Part shown: piece after piece, positions 26,246-35,092 of the stretch
Numbering within the stretch: position 1 is the first letter of the stretch
Layout of the letters: every line of letters starts with the position of its first letter
Origin: Hyphomonadaceae bacterium
GTDB taxonomy: Bacteria; Pseudomonadota; Alphaproteobacteria; Caulobacterales; Hyphomonadaceae
NCBI GenBank assembly: GCA_024743315.1
Contig: JANSWU010000001.1
Coordinates: 248,001 to 312,000 of the forward strand
Reading direction: 5' to 3'
DNA length: 64,000 bases
The notes under the pieces: generated by a model
Told to the model about the DNA's origin: nothing
The model's input: the letters and a program-made list of their open reading frames with translations, nothing else
Databases searched by the model: none
Position numbers and translations under genes: made by a program

Positions 26246-26318
26246 CGCTACTGCTTTGTGTTCCCGTGATGAGCGCTTATCTTCTAATCCATAGGAGATC
26301 GGCAATAGGAGTGACGCG

Positions 26319-27779
26319 ATGTTTGACGCGCTAACAGACCGCCTTGGCGGGGTATTTGACGGATTGCTCGGGCGCGGCGCACTGACCGAGAAAGACGTTA
26401 CGGCTGCGCTTCGGGAAATCCGGGTCGCGCTGCTCGAAGCCGATGTCGCGCTCCCGGTTGTCAAAGATTTCATCGCGTCGATCAAAGACAAAGCCGTTGG
26501 CGAAGATGTCATCCGCTCCGTCAAACCTGGCCAGCAAGTGGTCAAGATTGTCCATGATGGCCTGGTCGACCTGCTTGGCGGCGAGGAAGCTGAGACCGGC
26601 CTGCGCGTCGACAATCCGCCAGCTGTCGTAATGATGGCCGGCCTGCAAGGCTCTGGTAAAACCACCACCACAGGTAAGCTCGCCAAGCGCCTCGCCGATC
26701 GTGACAAGAAAAAAGTCCTCCTCGCCTCGCTCGACACGCGGCGTCCGGCCGCGATGGAACAGCTCGCCATTCTCGCCGATCAGTGCGGCGATGCGGTCTC
26801 CTCCCTGCCGATCATTGACGGCCAGAGCCCGGCCGAGATTACCCGCCGCGCCATCCAGGCCGCGAAGCTTGGCGGTTATGATGTCCTCTTCCTCGACACG
26901 GCCGGTCGCACTTCGATTGATGAACAGATGATGGCTGAGGCGAGCGAGATCGCCAAAATCGCGACGCCAAATGAGACCTTGCTGGTCGCTGACTCGCTGA
27001 CCGGTCAGGATGCGGTGGAGACCGCCAAACGGTTCCATGAGCGCCTGCCGCTCACCGGTTTGATCCTGACCCGGATGGATGGCGATGGCCGCGGCGGTGC
27101 GGCGCTTTCGATGCGCGCGGTCACCGGCCTGCCGATCAAGTTCCTCGGGACTGGCGAAAAACTGGACGGGCTGGATGCCTTTGATGCCAAGCGCCTTGCC
27201 GGTCGCATTCTCGGCCAGGGCGACATTGTCTCGCTGGTCGAAAAAGCTGGCGACCAGATGGATGCTGAAAAAGCGGAGAAGATGGCCAAGAAAATGGCCA
27301 AGGGTCAGTTCGACCTGGATGATCTCGCGCAGCAGCTTCAGCAAATGCAGAAAATGGGCGGCCTGGGCGGGATTATGGGTCTGTTGCCTGGCGCCAAAAA
27401 AGCCAAAGCGGCGCTCGATGCGTCCGGCATGGATGACAAGATCATTGCCCGTCAGGCGGCGATCATTTCCTCGATGACCAAGAAAGAACGCGCCAAGCCG
27501 GCGCTCCTTAATGCCTCCCGCCGCAAACGCATCGCCGCCGGCGCTGGCGTCACGGTGCAGGACGTCAATCGCGTCCTCAAAATGCACAAGCAAATGGCCG
27601 GGATGATGAAGAAAATGTCGAAAGGCGGCATGCGCGGGATGATGAACATGATGGGCCAGGCCGGCGTGTCGCCGGCTGACCTTGCCAAAATGGGCGGCGG
27701 CGCCGCCATGCCCGGCGGCATGCCAGGTGCACCGGGCGGCGTTCCGAACATTCCCGGACTGACGGGGCCAAAGAAATGA
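26319..27779 (+). CDS. ffh: Signal recognition particle protein Ffh
   Basis: A 486-residue SRP54 GTPase. N domain 1-90; G domain with G1 GLQGSGKTTT, DTRRPAAMEQL, G3 DTAGRTSID and G4 TRMDGDGRGG; M domain from about 295 with methionine-rich signal-sequence-binding helices and the RNA-binding helix-turn-helix SSMTKKERAKPALLNASRRKRIAAGAG. The C-terminus is a Gly/Met/Pro-rich tail. It recognises signal peptides at the ribosome and works with 4.5S RNA and FtsY. aroQ overlaps its stop by 4 nt. Confidence 0.97.
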   Translation: MFDALTDRLGGVFDGLLGRGALTEKDVTAALREIRVALLEADVALPVVKDFIASIKDKAVGEDVIRSVKPGQQVVKIVHDGLVDLLGGEEAETGLRVDNPPAVVMMAGLQGSGKTTTTGKLAKRLADRDKKKVLLASLDTRRPAAMEQLAILADQCGDAVSSLPIIDGQSPAEITRRAIQAAKLGGYDVLFLDTAGRTSIDEQMMAEASEIAKIATPNETLLVADSLTGQDAVETAKRFHERLPLTGLILTRMDGDGRGGAALSMRAVTGLPIKFLGTGEKLDGLDAFDAKRLAGRILGQGDIVSLVEKAGDQMDAEKAEKMAKKMAKGQFDLDDLAQQLQQMQKMGGLGGIMGLLPGAKKAKAALDASGMDDKIIARQAAIISSMTKKERAKPALLNASRRKRIAAGAGVTVQDVNRVLKMHKQMAGMMKKMSKGGMRGMMNMMGQAGVSPADLAKMGGGAAMPGGMPGAPGGVPNIPGLTGPKK

Positions 27780-28066
27780 CCGCCCCGATCGACCAACTCG
27801 CCGAGTATCGCGCCAGCATCGACAATCTCGATGCCATCCTGCTGCATACGCTGGCGGAGCGCTTCAAGGTCACGCAAGCCGTGGGCAAGCTGAAAGCTGA
27901 AAATGATATGCCCCCCGCCGACAAGGCGCGCGAGGCGCGCCAGATTGAGCGGCTCAAACGCCTCGCTGAAGAGAGCAATCTCGACCCGGTCTTTGCCGAA
28001 AAGTTTTTGAATTTCATCGTGGCAGAAGTCATTCGCCACCACGAAAAATTGCGGGAGGTGAAATGA
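27776..28066 (+). CDS. Chorismate mutase, AroQ type
   Basis: A 96-residue helical AroQ domain: IDNLDAILLHTLAERFKVTQAVGKLKAEN with the catalytic Arg/Lys pattern, then AREARQIERLKRLAEE and a C-terminal helix with a conserved Phe/Ile pattern. It converts chorismate to prephenate for phenylalanine and tyrosine synthesis. Placement between ffh and rpsP is common in alphaproteobacteria. Translation is coupled to ffh by the ATGA overlap. Confidence 0.92.
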   Translation: MTAPIDQLAEYRASIDNLDAILLHTLAERFKVTQAVGKLKAENDMPPADKAREARQIERLKRLAEESNLDPVFAEKFLNFIVAEVIRHHEKLREVK

Positions 28067-28091
28067 TGCGCCTGCTGCATATCCACCATTT

Positions 28092-28175
28092 CGCTCATCC
28101 CCGCGCAGGCGGGGATCTCGTAAAGTCAGTTCCGGGATTAGACGAGAGAGGTTCCCGCCTGCGCGGGAATGAGCG
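28092..28175. repeat. Inverted pair of 28-nt palindromic (REP/BIME-like) units
   Basis: Two 28-nt units at 28092-28119 and 28148-28175 are inverted relative to each other and differ at three positions. Each unit is a hairpin with a four-base loop and an 8-bp (ATCCCCGC) or 7-bp (TTCCCGC) stem. They lie between aroQ and rpsP without coding potential. This layout is that of REP/BIME elements moved by RAYT transposases. Confidence 0.75.
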
Positions 28176-28215
28176 GACACAATACATAGAGATGCCGAAC
28201 ATTTAGGAGTTAATC

Positions 28216-28746
28216 ATGGCCCTCAAAATCCGACTCGCCCGCGGCGGGTCAAAAAAACGCCCTTTCTACAGCGTGGTTGTCGCCGACAGCCGCATGCCGC
28301 GTGACGGCCGCTTCATTGAGAAGATCGGCACGTATGACCCACGCCTGCCGAAAGACAGCGAAAGCCGGGTCAAGATTGACGGCGTCAAAGCGGCTGACTG
28401 GATCAAGAAAGGCGCCAAGCCGACCGATCGCGTCGCCCGTTTCCTGAGCCAGATCACGCTCGAGGGCGAGAAAGCACCGGTCTATGGCTGGAAAGCTGGC
28501 AACAATCCTCAAAAAGGCGAGCCAGGCGCCAAAGCCAAAGAGCGGATTGAAGAAAAGGCTGAAAAAGAAGCCGCCCGCAAGGAAGCTGAAAAAGAAGCAA
28601 AAGCGGCTGCTAAAGCTGAAAAAGAAGCGGCCAAGGCGGCTGAAGCTGAAGCCGCTGCTGCGGCTGAAGAGGCCCCTGCCGAAGAAGCTGCTGCAGAAGA
28701 GGCCCCGGCTGAGGACGCCGCGACTGAAGAAGAGAAGTCTGAATAA
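28216..28746 (+). CDS. rpsP: 30S ribosomal protein S16 with long Ala/Glu/Lys tail
   Basis: A 176-residue product. The first 85 or so residues are S16 ([40 protein letters not shown]). The remaining 90 residues form a low-complexity Lys/Glu/Ala extension, first Lys/Glu-alternating, then Ala/Glu-rich and strongly acidic at the end. Extended S16 is known in alphaproteobacteria; this tail is about as long as the core domain. A strong terminator follows; rimM, trmD and rplS, which usually follow rpsP, are not present here. Confidence 0.95.
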   Translation: MALKIRLARGGSKKRPFYSVVVADSRMPRDGRFIEKIGTYDPRLPKDSESRVKIDGVKAADWIKKGAKPTDRVARFLSQITLEGEKAPVYGWKAGNNPQKGEPGAKAKERIEEKAEKEAARKEAEKEAKAAAKAEKEAAKAAEAEAAAAAEEAPAEEAAAEEAPAEDAATEEEKSE

Positions 28747-28768
28747 GGATTTCTCTGATCTACAAATG

Positions 28769-28801
28769 CAAAACCCCGGCCTTAGCGGTCGGGGTTTTTT
28801 G
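28769..28801 (+). terminator. Rho-independent terminator of rpsP
   Basis: AAACCCCG and CGGGGTTT arms around a short GC-rich loop, followed by TTTTTT, 23 nt after the rpsP stop. It ends the ffh-aroQ-rpsP unit. Confidence 0.9.
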
Positions 28802-29215
28802 TTTGACCGACTGTCCCGGAATCCCTTTCCAGCGTTCCCCACGGCTTGTCCGTGGGGCCCAGCACCCGATCTTGCGTTTGAGATCGGGAGCGGTCTGTTC
28901 TCTCCCGATCACGTGGAGCCTTCCCGTGATGGGCTGCCCAGACGAGCTGGGCAGAGCGTTTCCGAGGGTATCCGGCGCTCTTTCATCCGCAGATACCTGC
29001 GCAGGCAGGTATCCAGGGACGATAAGTTCCTCCGAGCTAATCTGAGAGATTCGTCCCTAGACCCCGGCCTGCGCTGGGGTCGGCGGTGAGGAGGGCCGCT
29101 GTCCCGGACCTGATCCGGGATCTCTTGTAGCTTAGCGGTCTGTTCTCTCGCGGTCGCGCGGCTTCATCTCGTGATGGGCTGCCCAGACGAGCTGGGCAGA
29201 GCGTACACTGGTTTT
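28802..29215. repeat. Palindrome-rich intergenic repeat island
   Basis: A non-coding stretch of about 410 bp between rpsP and the HEPN-like gene. Hairpins found by eye: 28837-28857 (CCCCACGG), 28865-28888 (CCCGATCT), 28934-28954 (CTGCCCAG), 28992-29013 (GATACCTGC), 29102-29120 (TCCCGGA). Two 70-nt direct repeats at 28890-28959 and 29135-29204 share identical outer blocks, the first 15 nt and the last 35 nt, with a diverged middle; the last block contains the CTGCCCAG hairpin. I see no open frame that looks real. Confidence 0.75.
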
Positions 29216-29235
29216 CATCACGCAAGCGGCAGCGC

Positions 29236-29739
29236 TTAGGATTCCTCGGTATAGTCTAGGAACTCCGCAATCGCGTCGATGGCCCGTAAATCATCGTTCA
29301 GCCGCGCTTGCTCATCCGGAGAAACCAGGTCCGGCAAGACCGGTTGGATCAGGATCAAGTGGCGGACCACGCGTGTGGCAACGGGCAGACTGCGCGCCAG
29401 CGTCTCTGCACTCACATGCCAGAGCAGGCCGCGCGGGTGCATGAACGCGTTGCGGGCGTCGACCAGTCGGTCAAAGCTCTGCCGGGCCGCTGCACCAAAG
29501 GGAAGTGTAAAAGGCGCCGGCAGCCGGTCTTTCGAGGCCGCGCGAAGCAGGAGTTCGGTCCCCCCCGCTTGCGCCGGGATCGCATCGCCAGCGGCACGCA
29601 AGGCCAGCACAGCGGCTTGCTGCGCCATCAGGACCCCGCCCACGGCCACCCAAGGCTTGGACCGTTCGTCTTCCACACTTTGATCAAAGCGCGCCAGCGT
29701 GAACGCAACGGTCTCGCTCAGCGCGGTTTCCGGCGTCAT
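29236..29739 (-). CDS. HEPN-like helical protein, function unknown
   Basis: A 167-residue, mostly alpha-helical protein. Residues 96-101 read RNAFMH, fitting the RxxxxH motif of HEPN domains (many are RNases in toxin or CRISPR systems), preceded by the helix SFDRLVDA and followed by LARSLPVATRVVRHLILIQ. The assignment rests on this motif and helical pattern only. The reading frame starts inside the end of the M28 peptidase gene (ATGA overlap), so it is co-translated with a secreted peptidase rather than with a MNT-type antitoxin. No antitoxin partner is visible. Confidence 0.55.
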   Translation of the reverse strand: MTPETALSETVAFTLARFDQSVEDERSKPWVAVGGVLMAQQAAVLALRAAGDAIPAQAGGTELLLRAASKDRLPAPFTLPFGAAARQSFDRLVDARNAFMHPRGLLWHVSAETLARSLPVATRVVRHLILIQPVLPDLVSPDEQARLNDDLRAIDAIAEFLDYTEES

Positions 29740-31157
29740 TGCGTGCCTTCAGTATCAGGCTCTGGTTGCTTGCGGAAATCCCAGCCGGTTTCAGCCGCGA
29801 TATAGGTGAAGGCGGCATAGACAGCGACATTCTGCCGAAATTCTTCAGGATCGATTTTGTCGAACGTGTCATCCGGCGTGTGGTGATAATCGAAATAGTC
29901 CATGCCGTTCTGGCCGGGCGTGACGACGGGGACGCCAGCGCGGGCGAGAATGCCAATATCCGGTCCACCAAAAGCGCGATTATCGTCTGGGGTCACCCCG
30001 AGCGGCATGAGCAGGTTCTGGATCGTCCGGGCATAAGGCAAAGCGGCCTCGCCGAACCGGGTCTGGAAGCGCCAGATCGGGCCGGCCCCAAAATCGCTTT
30101 CTGAGGCCAGAACGTGCTTGTCGAGATCATCGCCATGCTCGCGGGCATAAGCGGTGGCTCCAAACAGACCAACCTCCTCAGCGCCGTAGAGCACCACGCG
30201 GATGGTCCGACGTGGCCGCTCCGGCAAGCCGGCAATCAGCATCGCCGCCCCGACCACAATCCCGCACCCGGCACCATCATCGAGCGCTCCCGTGCCGAGA
30301 TCCCAGCTGTCCAGGTGGCAGCCAATCAGGACGATTTCATCGGCCAGGTCGGTTCCGGTCAGTTCGGCGATGACATTCCCTGATGGCGCATTGGTCTTGA
30401 TCTCGGTCTGGATGTCGACAGAGACTTCAACCGGACCGCGCTCCAGCAACCGGGTCAACTGATCCGCATCCGGTCCAGAGATCGCCGCAACCGGTCCGGC
30501 CCCCTCAGCGCCATCCCGCGCCATGATGCCAGTATGCGGCATCCGGTGCGGCTGCGTGCCAACCGAGCGGATCAGACAAGCAAGAGCGCCTTTCTCGGAA
30601 GCAACCTCCGCGCACTGACTGCGCTTGCGCACAGCCATGCCATAGCCGGAGCCATCCATGGTCTTGATCATGGTCTCGTCAATGAACACGATCTTGCCAT
30701 CGACTTGCGAAATCGGGGCTGCGCGAAGCTCGGCGAGGCTTTCGAACCGCATAACGTGCCCGGACACACCCCCCGCGGGCGTCGCCGCCGAACCTCCGAG
30801 CGCAGTTGCAACAAGTGGCTGCGGGCTGGGAGAGACGACATCGACACTTTCCGACTTGCGCGACCAGAATGGAATTTCGAACGGCTCGATCCGGACCACG
30901 TCGAAACCGAGCTCCGTGAGCTCTGCGACCGACCAATCGCGGGCCAGCGCTTCGGCCTCAGACCCAGCCAGTCTTTGTCCGACTTCAGTGGTCAGATCCT
31001 CGACAAAGTTCAAACCGACCTCGTCGCTGGCGGCCTGCTCGATCAGCGCGAGCGCGGTGGCTTCGATTTCCGGTGACAGCTCCGCAGGTTCTTGCGCGAC
31101 TGAAACTATAGGGATCAGCGCGGACGCGAGTCCCGCCGCAAGAATGCGCTTGAACAT
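29736..31157 (-). CDS. Exported M28 family metallopeptidase with PA domain
   Basis: A 473-residue protein with a signal peptide (MFKRILAAGLASALIPIVSVAQ). A PA-type insert is followed by the M28 zinc-peptidase core: HLDSWDLGTGALDDGAG (His and Asp ligands), GAEEVGLFGA (catalytic and ligand Glu), ESDFGAG (Asp ligand) and HHTPDDTFDKID (last His). It is probably a periplasmic or secreted aminopeptidase or carboxypeptidase. Starting at 31157 gives a signal peptide and GGGAGAG 7 nt upstream; the upstream extension of the frame is rejected. The ribosome binding site lies in a perfect hairpin (31162-31190). Confidence 0.92.
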   Translation of the reverse strand: MFKRILAAGLASALIPIVSVAQEPAELSPEIEATALALIEQAASDEVGLNFVEDLTTEVGQRLAGSEAEALARDWSVAELTELGFDVVRIEPFEIPFWSRKSESVDVVSPSPQPLVATALGGSAATPAGGVSGHVMRFESLAELRAAPISQVDGKIVFIDETMIKTMDGSGYGMAVRKRSQCAEVASEKGALACLIRSVGTQPHRMPHTGIMARDGAEGAGPVAAISGPDADQLTRLLERGPVEVSVDIQTEIKTNAPSGNVIAELTGTDLADEIVLIGCHLDSWDLGTGALDDGAGCGIVVGAAMLIAGLPERPRRTIRVVLYGAEEVGLFGATAYAREHGDDLDKHVLASESDFGAGPIWRFQTRFGEAALPYARTIQNLLMPLGVTPDDNRAFGGPDIGILARAGVPVVTPGQNGMDYFDYHHTPDDTFDKIDPEEFRQNVAVYAAFTYIAAETGWDFRKQPEPDTEGTQ

Positions 31158-31161
31158 GGTA

Positions 31162-31190
31162 AATCTCTCCCGTGATTTACGGGAGAGATT
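31162..31190 (-). promoter_or_regulatory. Hairpin that buries the M28 peptidase ribosome binding site
   Basis: A perfect 12-bp inverted repeat (AATCTCTCCCGT, 5-nt loop, complement) lies just before the peptidase start. Its distal arm holds GGGAGAG, the best Shine-Dalgarno sequence, 7 nt before the ATG. If it forms in the mRNA it would block initiation. It could instead be the azoR terminator, but the following bases (ATTTACC) give a poor U tract. Confidence 0.6.
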
Positions 31191-31245
31191 AGCCGTATTT
31201 ATTGCAGCGTCCAGCGCGAATGGCGGCTGGCCACGGAGGTCAAAA

Positions 31246-31836
31246 CTAGGCGGCCAAGGCGTCGATCTGCTGTTGCGCCGCGATAATATTGGCATCGCCC
31301 GTCACCATGAGCTGGTCAGCGGCATAGGTAGTCACGTCATGGATGCCGAGGAAACCCAGGACATGACGGACATATGGCGTGGCAAAATCGATCTCTGACC
31401 CTGACGCAGTGCCGCCGGAAGCGATGACGACAAAGGCTCTTTTCCCTTCGAGCAGACCCACCGGGCCATTATCGGTATATTTGAATGTTTTGCGGGCACG
31501 CGCGATCAGGTCGATCCAAGCTTTGAAGGTCGCCGGGACGCCGAAATTGTAGATTGGCACGCCAAGCACCAATGTATCTGCGGCTTGAATTTCTGCGATC
31601 AGCTGGTCTGAGAGCTTGAGCGTCTCAATCTGGTCCGGCGAACGGGTCTCGTCTGGCGTAAAATTCGCTCCGACCCAGTCTTCTGTGAGGATTGGCAAGG
31701 GTGTCAGGCCGATATCCCGCTTAACGATCTGGGTTTCATCACCAGACAACGTGTCGACGAGTTTCTGACTAAGGGCGCGCGTCACCGATCCTTCCGAACG
31801 AGCGGACGCGTCAATGTGTAAAATATTGCGGGCCAA
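31246..31836 (-). CDS. azoR: FMN-dependent NADH-azoreductase
   Basis: A 196-residue flavodoxin-fold quinone/azo reductase: ILHIDASARSEGSVTRALS (FMN phosphate loop), LVLGVPIYNFGVPATFKAWIDLIARARKTFKY, and VVIASGGTASGS. It reduces quinones and azo compounds by two-electron transfer with NAD(P)H. The start is taken as TTG at 31836, because AAGGAGG lies 5 nt before it and the first residues (ARNILHID) match the family start; an in-frame ATG ten codons upstream has no SD. The M28 gene lies downstream. Confidence 0.88.
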   Translation of the reverse strand: MARNILHIDASARSEGSVTRALSQKLVDTLSGDETQIVKRDIGLTPLPILTEDWVGANFTPDETRSPDQIETLKLSDQLIAEIQAADTLVLGVPIYNFGVPATFKAWIDLIARARKTFKYTDNGPVGLLEGKRAFVVIASGGTASGSEIDFATPYVRHVLGFLGIHDVTTYAADQLMVTGDANIIAAQQQIDALAA

Positions 31837-31933
31837 ATCTGCCTCCTTGAATTGCAACGCGATCAAGGTGGGGATTTGGCCCGCAACCGGACAGAGCTCA
31901 TTTGCGGCAAACAGTTATGCCGTTTTTGTATAA

Positions 31934-32527
31934 TTATTGAGAGATCGGCGCGCCTTGATCGATCAAGGCAACCAGTTGCGGGATACCCGCTGTTGGCGGG
32001 CGATCCTTATAGCCCTCTTCTTTCTGGACCCCAGCGACCTCGCCATCGGCTTTGATATAGACAATCGCTGGATGCGGAATGCCATCAAAGCGGCTGCCCG
32101 CTTTGACGTCCGTGTTGCGCAGACCAAAGGCGTCGATCGTGGCCGACTCTGGATCAGACAGCAGTGTGTAGCTGAGGCCTTCGTCTGCGGCATACTCAGC
32201 CAGCAGTTCGGCGCTGTCATAAGTGATCAGGTTGAGGGTCCAACCGGCCGCTTCAAGATCCGCTTTCACGGTTTCCAGTTCGAGCGCCTGGGCTTTGCAG
32301 TAAGGGCACCAGTCAAGCGACCGACTAAACACCAGAACCGCGCCGTTCGCTCCGGTGATGGTTGACAGATCAGCGGCGTCGCCTGTGGTGGTCAGGGCAG
32401 ATATGCTCGGGGCAGTCGTGCCCGCTTCGACGCAGATCATATTGCTGGTTTTGTCACCATGGTCATCGGCAAAGGCCGCAGCGCCGGTCGCCATCAGCGC
32501 GGAAGCGGCGAGAATAGATCGAAACAT
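31934..32527 (-). CDS. Exported AhpC/TSA-family redoxin
   Basis: A 197-residue thioredoxin-fold protein with a signal peptide (MFRSILAASALMATGAAAFA). The active-site stretch RSLDWCPYCKAQ has a CxxC pair (CPYC) rather than the single peroxidatic Cys of AhpC, so it may be a thiol-disulfide redoxin or a peroxiredoxin-like protein. A C-terminal NTDVKAGSRFDGIPHPAIVYI follows the family pattern. It acts in the periplasm. Shine-Dalgarno AAGGAGG precedes the start. It is transcribed alone, 97 nt upstream of azoR. Confidence 0.83.
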   Translation of the reverse strand: MFRSILAASALMATGAAAFADDHGDKTSNMICVEAGTTAPSISALTTTGDAADLSTITGANGAVLVFSRSLDWCPYCKAQALELETVKADLEAAGWTLNLITYDSAELLAEYAADEGLSYTLLSDPESATIDAFGLRNTDVKAGSRFDGIPHPAIVYIKADGEVAGVQKEEGYKDRPPTAGIPQLVALIDQGAPISQ

Positions 32528-32628
32528 TAGAACCCTCCTTTGGTTCGTCTTCTGTGGCTTCCCTATCGCGCGGAACACGTCCTGAACAGGGGCTTCACGG
32601 GGCTGTGATGAGGGATTGATCGGGCCAT

Positions 32629-32668
32629 GAAAAAGCCGCCGCCAGGTCACCCCGGCAGCGGCTTTGTC
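32629..32668 (-). terminator. Terminator downstream of mdh
   Basis: On the minus strand, AAAGCCGC and GCGGCTTT arms with an additional GCC/GGC pairing, ending in TTTTT before the redoxin leader. It lies about 16 nt beyond the mdh stop. Confidence 0.8.
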
Positions 32669-32683
32669 AGCTTCTGAAGCGTC

Positions 32684-33766
<1,083 letters not shown>

Positions 33767-33779
33767 CTAGAGAGAGCGC

Positions 33780-34238
33780 ATGATACCACGCGCTCAAAAA
33801 TCTCCGGTGCCCCTCGACATTTGCCACCTGGCAAAAGCGATCGAAACCATAGGTGATCGCTGGACGTTGCTGATCCTTCGTGCGGCCTTGTTCGGCGTCC
33901 GGCGGTTTGATGATTTTCAAAAAGAGCTCAGCATTCCGCGCACTGTATTGTCGGGACGTCTCGGCAAACTGGTCGAAACCGGCATTCTGGAAAAGCAGAA
34001 GTATAAAGAAGACGGCAAACGGGCGCGTCCCGAATATGTCCTGACCGAAGCTGGAGAAGCCTTGCGGCCCGTCTTTATGGCGCTCACGCAATGGGGTGAT
34101 GATTGGGTCAGCGACGGCGCCCTACCGCCGATCTCGTTCACGCATGCAAAAAGCCGCCAAAAAGTGCGACCCGCTTTTGTTGATGAACATGGCCGGGAAA
34201 CGCTGATGAAAGACACGCGCGTGTCGCTGCGCCGTTAG
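33780..34238 (+). CDS. HxlR family transcription regulator
   Basis: A 152-residue winged-helix regulator: ICHLAKAIETIGDRWTLLILRAALFGVRRFDDFQ, SIPRTVLSGRLGKLVETGILEK, then RPEYVLTEAGEALRPVFMALTQWGDDW. The HxlR N-terminal cysteine (PLDICHL) is kept; several members sense electrophiles, quinones or redox change through it. It lies divergent from mdh and is convergent with rcdA (4-nt overlap). Possible targets, such as azoR and the quinone oxidoreductase nearby, are only inference. Confidence 0.88.
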   Translation: MIPRAQKSPVPLDICHLAKAIETIGDRWTLLILRAALFGVRRFDDFQKELSIPRTVLSGRLGKLVETGILEKQKYKEDGKRARPEYVLTEAGEALRPVFMALTQWGDDWVSDGALPPISFTHAKSRQKVRPAFVDEHGRETLMKDTRVSLRR

Positions 34239-34780
34239 CGCGCCTTGCCCCAAACCCGCAATGGATCGAAAGCCCCGGTTTCAGCGGCCTTCTGGAGCTG
34301 CGCCAATTGATCACCGACGGGGCTACCACTATCGACAAGACCGCCGCCATAAATGGCCTGGTCGAGACGACAAATCCGCTCAAACAGGTTTTCTGAGCGC
34401 TCAACCAGGTCGAGAAAAACGTCCGGTAATCCGCGGCCACGCTGCGCACTGGCATCAAGCGGAGGGTCTTCTCGGCTGATCCGATATTTGGCCTGATTGG
34501 CATCATCCGGGCGCATATCACCGTCACGCACCGCTTTCTGCATCACCAGCCAGCTCGCTGCCTGCATCAGCCGCGTCGTTAATTCCATGCTCCAGGCGGC
34601 ATAGGTCAAACTCGCTTCGCGCGGCAGGGTGGTTGAAAGTTTCCGGCCTGGACCGTCGAGATAGGACGCGGTCTCCTCGACCAACGCCATGCCGTCAACA
34701 AATACTTTTTCAAACACTTTTCCGTCCGTGAAAGACAGATCCGTCAGTGGCGATGAGGGGGTCTTTGATTGATCGACCAT
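34235..34780 (-). CDS. rcdA: RcdA (DUF1465), CtrA-proteolysis adaptor
   Basis: A 181-residue DUF1465 protein. The core VFVDGMALVEETASYLDGPGRKLSTTLPREASLTYAAWSMELTTRLMQAASWLVMQKAV is typical of Caulobacter RcdA. With CpdR and PopA, RcdA delivers CtrA and other substrates to ClpXP at the stalked-cell pole. The C-terminus is disordered and variable, as in Caulobacter. Its presence supports CtrA-type cell-cycle control in this organism. It lies 65 nt downstream of the DUF1192 gene on the same strand and converges with the HxlR gene. Confidence 0.9.
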   Translation of the reverse strand: MVDQSKTPSSPLTDLSFTDGKVFEKVFVDGMALVEETASYLDGPGRKLSTTLPREASLTYAAWSMELTTRLMQAASWLVMQKAVRDGDMRPDDANQAKYRISREDPPLDASAQRGRGLPDVFLDLVERSENLFERICRLDQAIYGGGLVDSGSPVGDQLAQLQKAAETGAFDPLRVWGKAR

Positions 34781-34845
34781 GCGCTAGCAACTTCCAGAAT
34801 TAATCGTTCCGCGCGAAGTTTAAGGCCGCGCTCCCTTCGAAGACC

Positions 34846-35022
34846 TTAATCCTTACCGCCAAAAAGCGCATCCGCTGCAGATTTATGCGATTGTTTTTTG
34901 TCGAGTTCGGCCTCGCAGGCAAGGATTTCAGCTTTCAACGACTCAATCCGCTCCTCCAATTCTTCGACAGAAAGGCGCTCCAAATCGAGTTTCTTTTCCG
35001 GGACGGGCTCATCTTCAAACAT
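34846..35022 (-). CDS. DUF1192 family small protein
   Basis: A 58-residue acidic protein with a helical LERLSVEELEERIESLKAEILACEAEL coiled-coil segment, typical of DUF1192 in alphaproteobacteria. It commonly neighbours the quinone oxidoreductase and rcdA. Start at 35022 chosen because MFEDEP is the family N-terminus. Function unknown. Confidence 0.82.
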   Translation of the reverse strand: MFEDEPVPEKKLDLERLSVEELEERIESLKAEILACEAELDKKQSHKSAADALFGGKD

Positions 35023-35092
35023 GTTTGCACTTTCCCATTGGCTGACCTCAGCTCTATGTAGGCAAGAACACAAAAACGGACAGGAGAGTCAA

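Noticed and set aside
26331-27593. Long reading frame (about 420 codons) on the minus strand opposite ffh
   Set aside because: It mirrors ffh codons, has no plausible domain or ribosome binding site and is a by-product of GC-rich codon bias.
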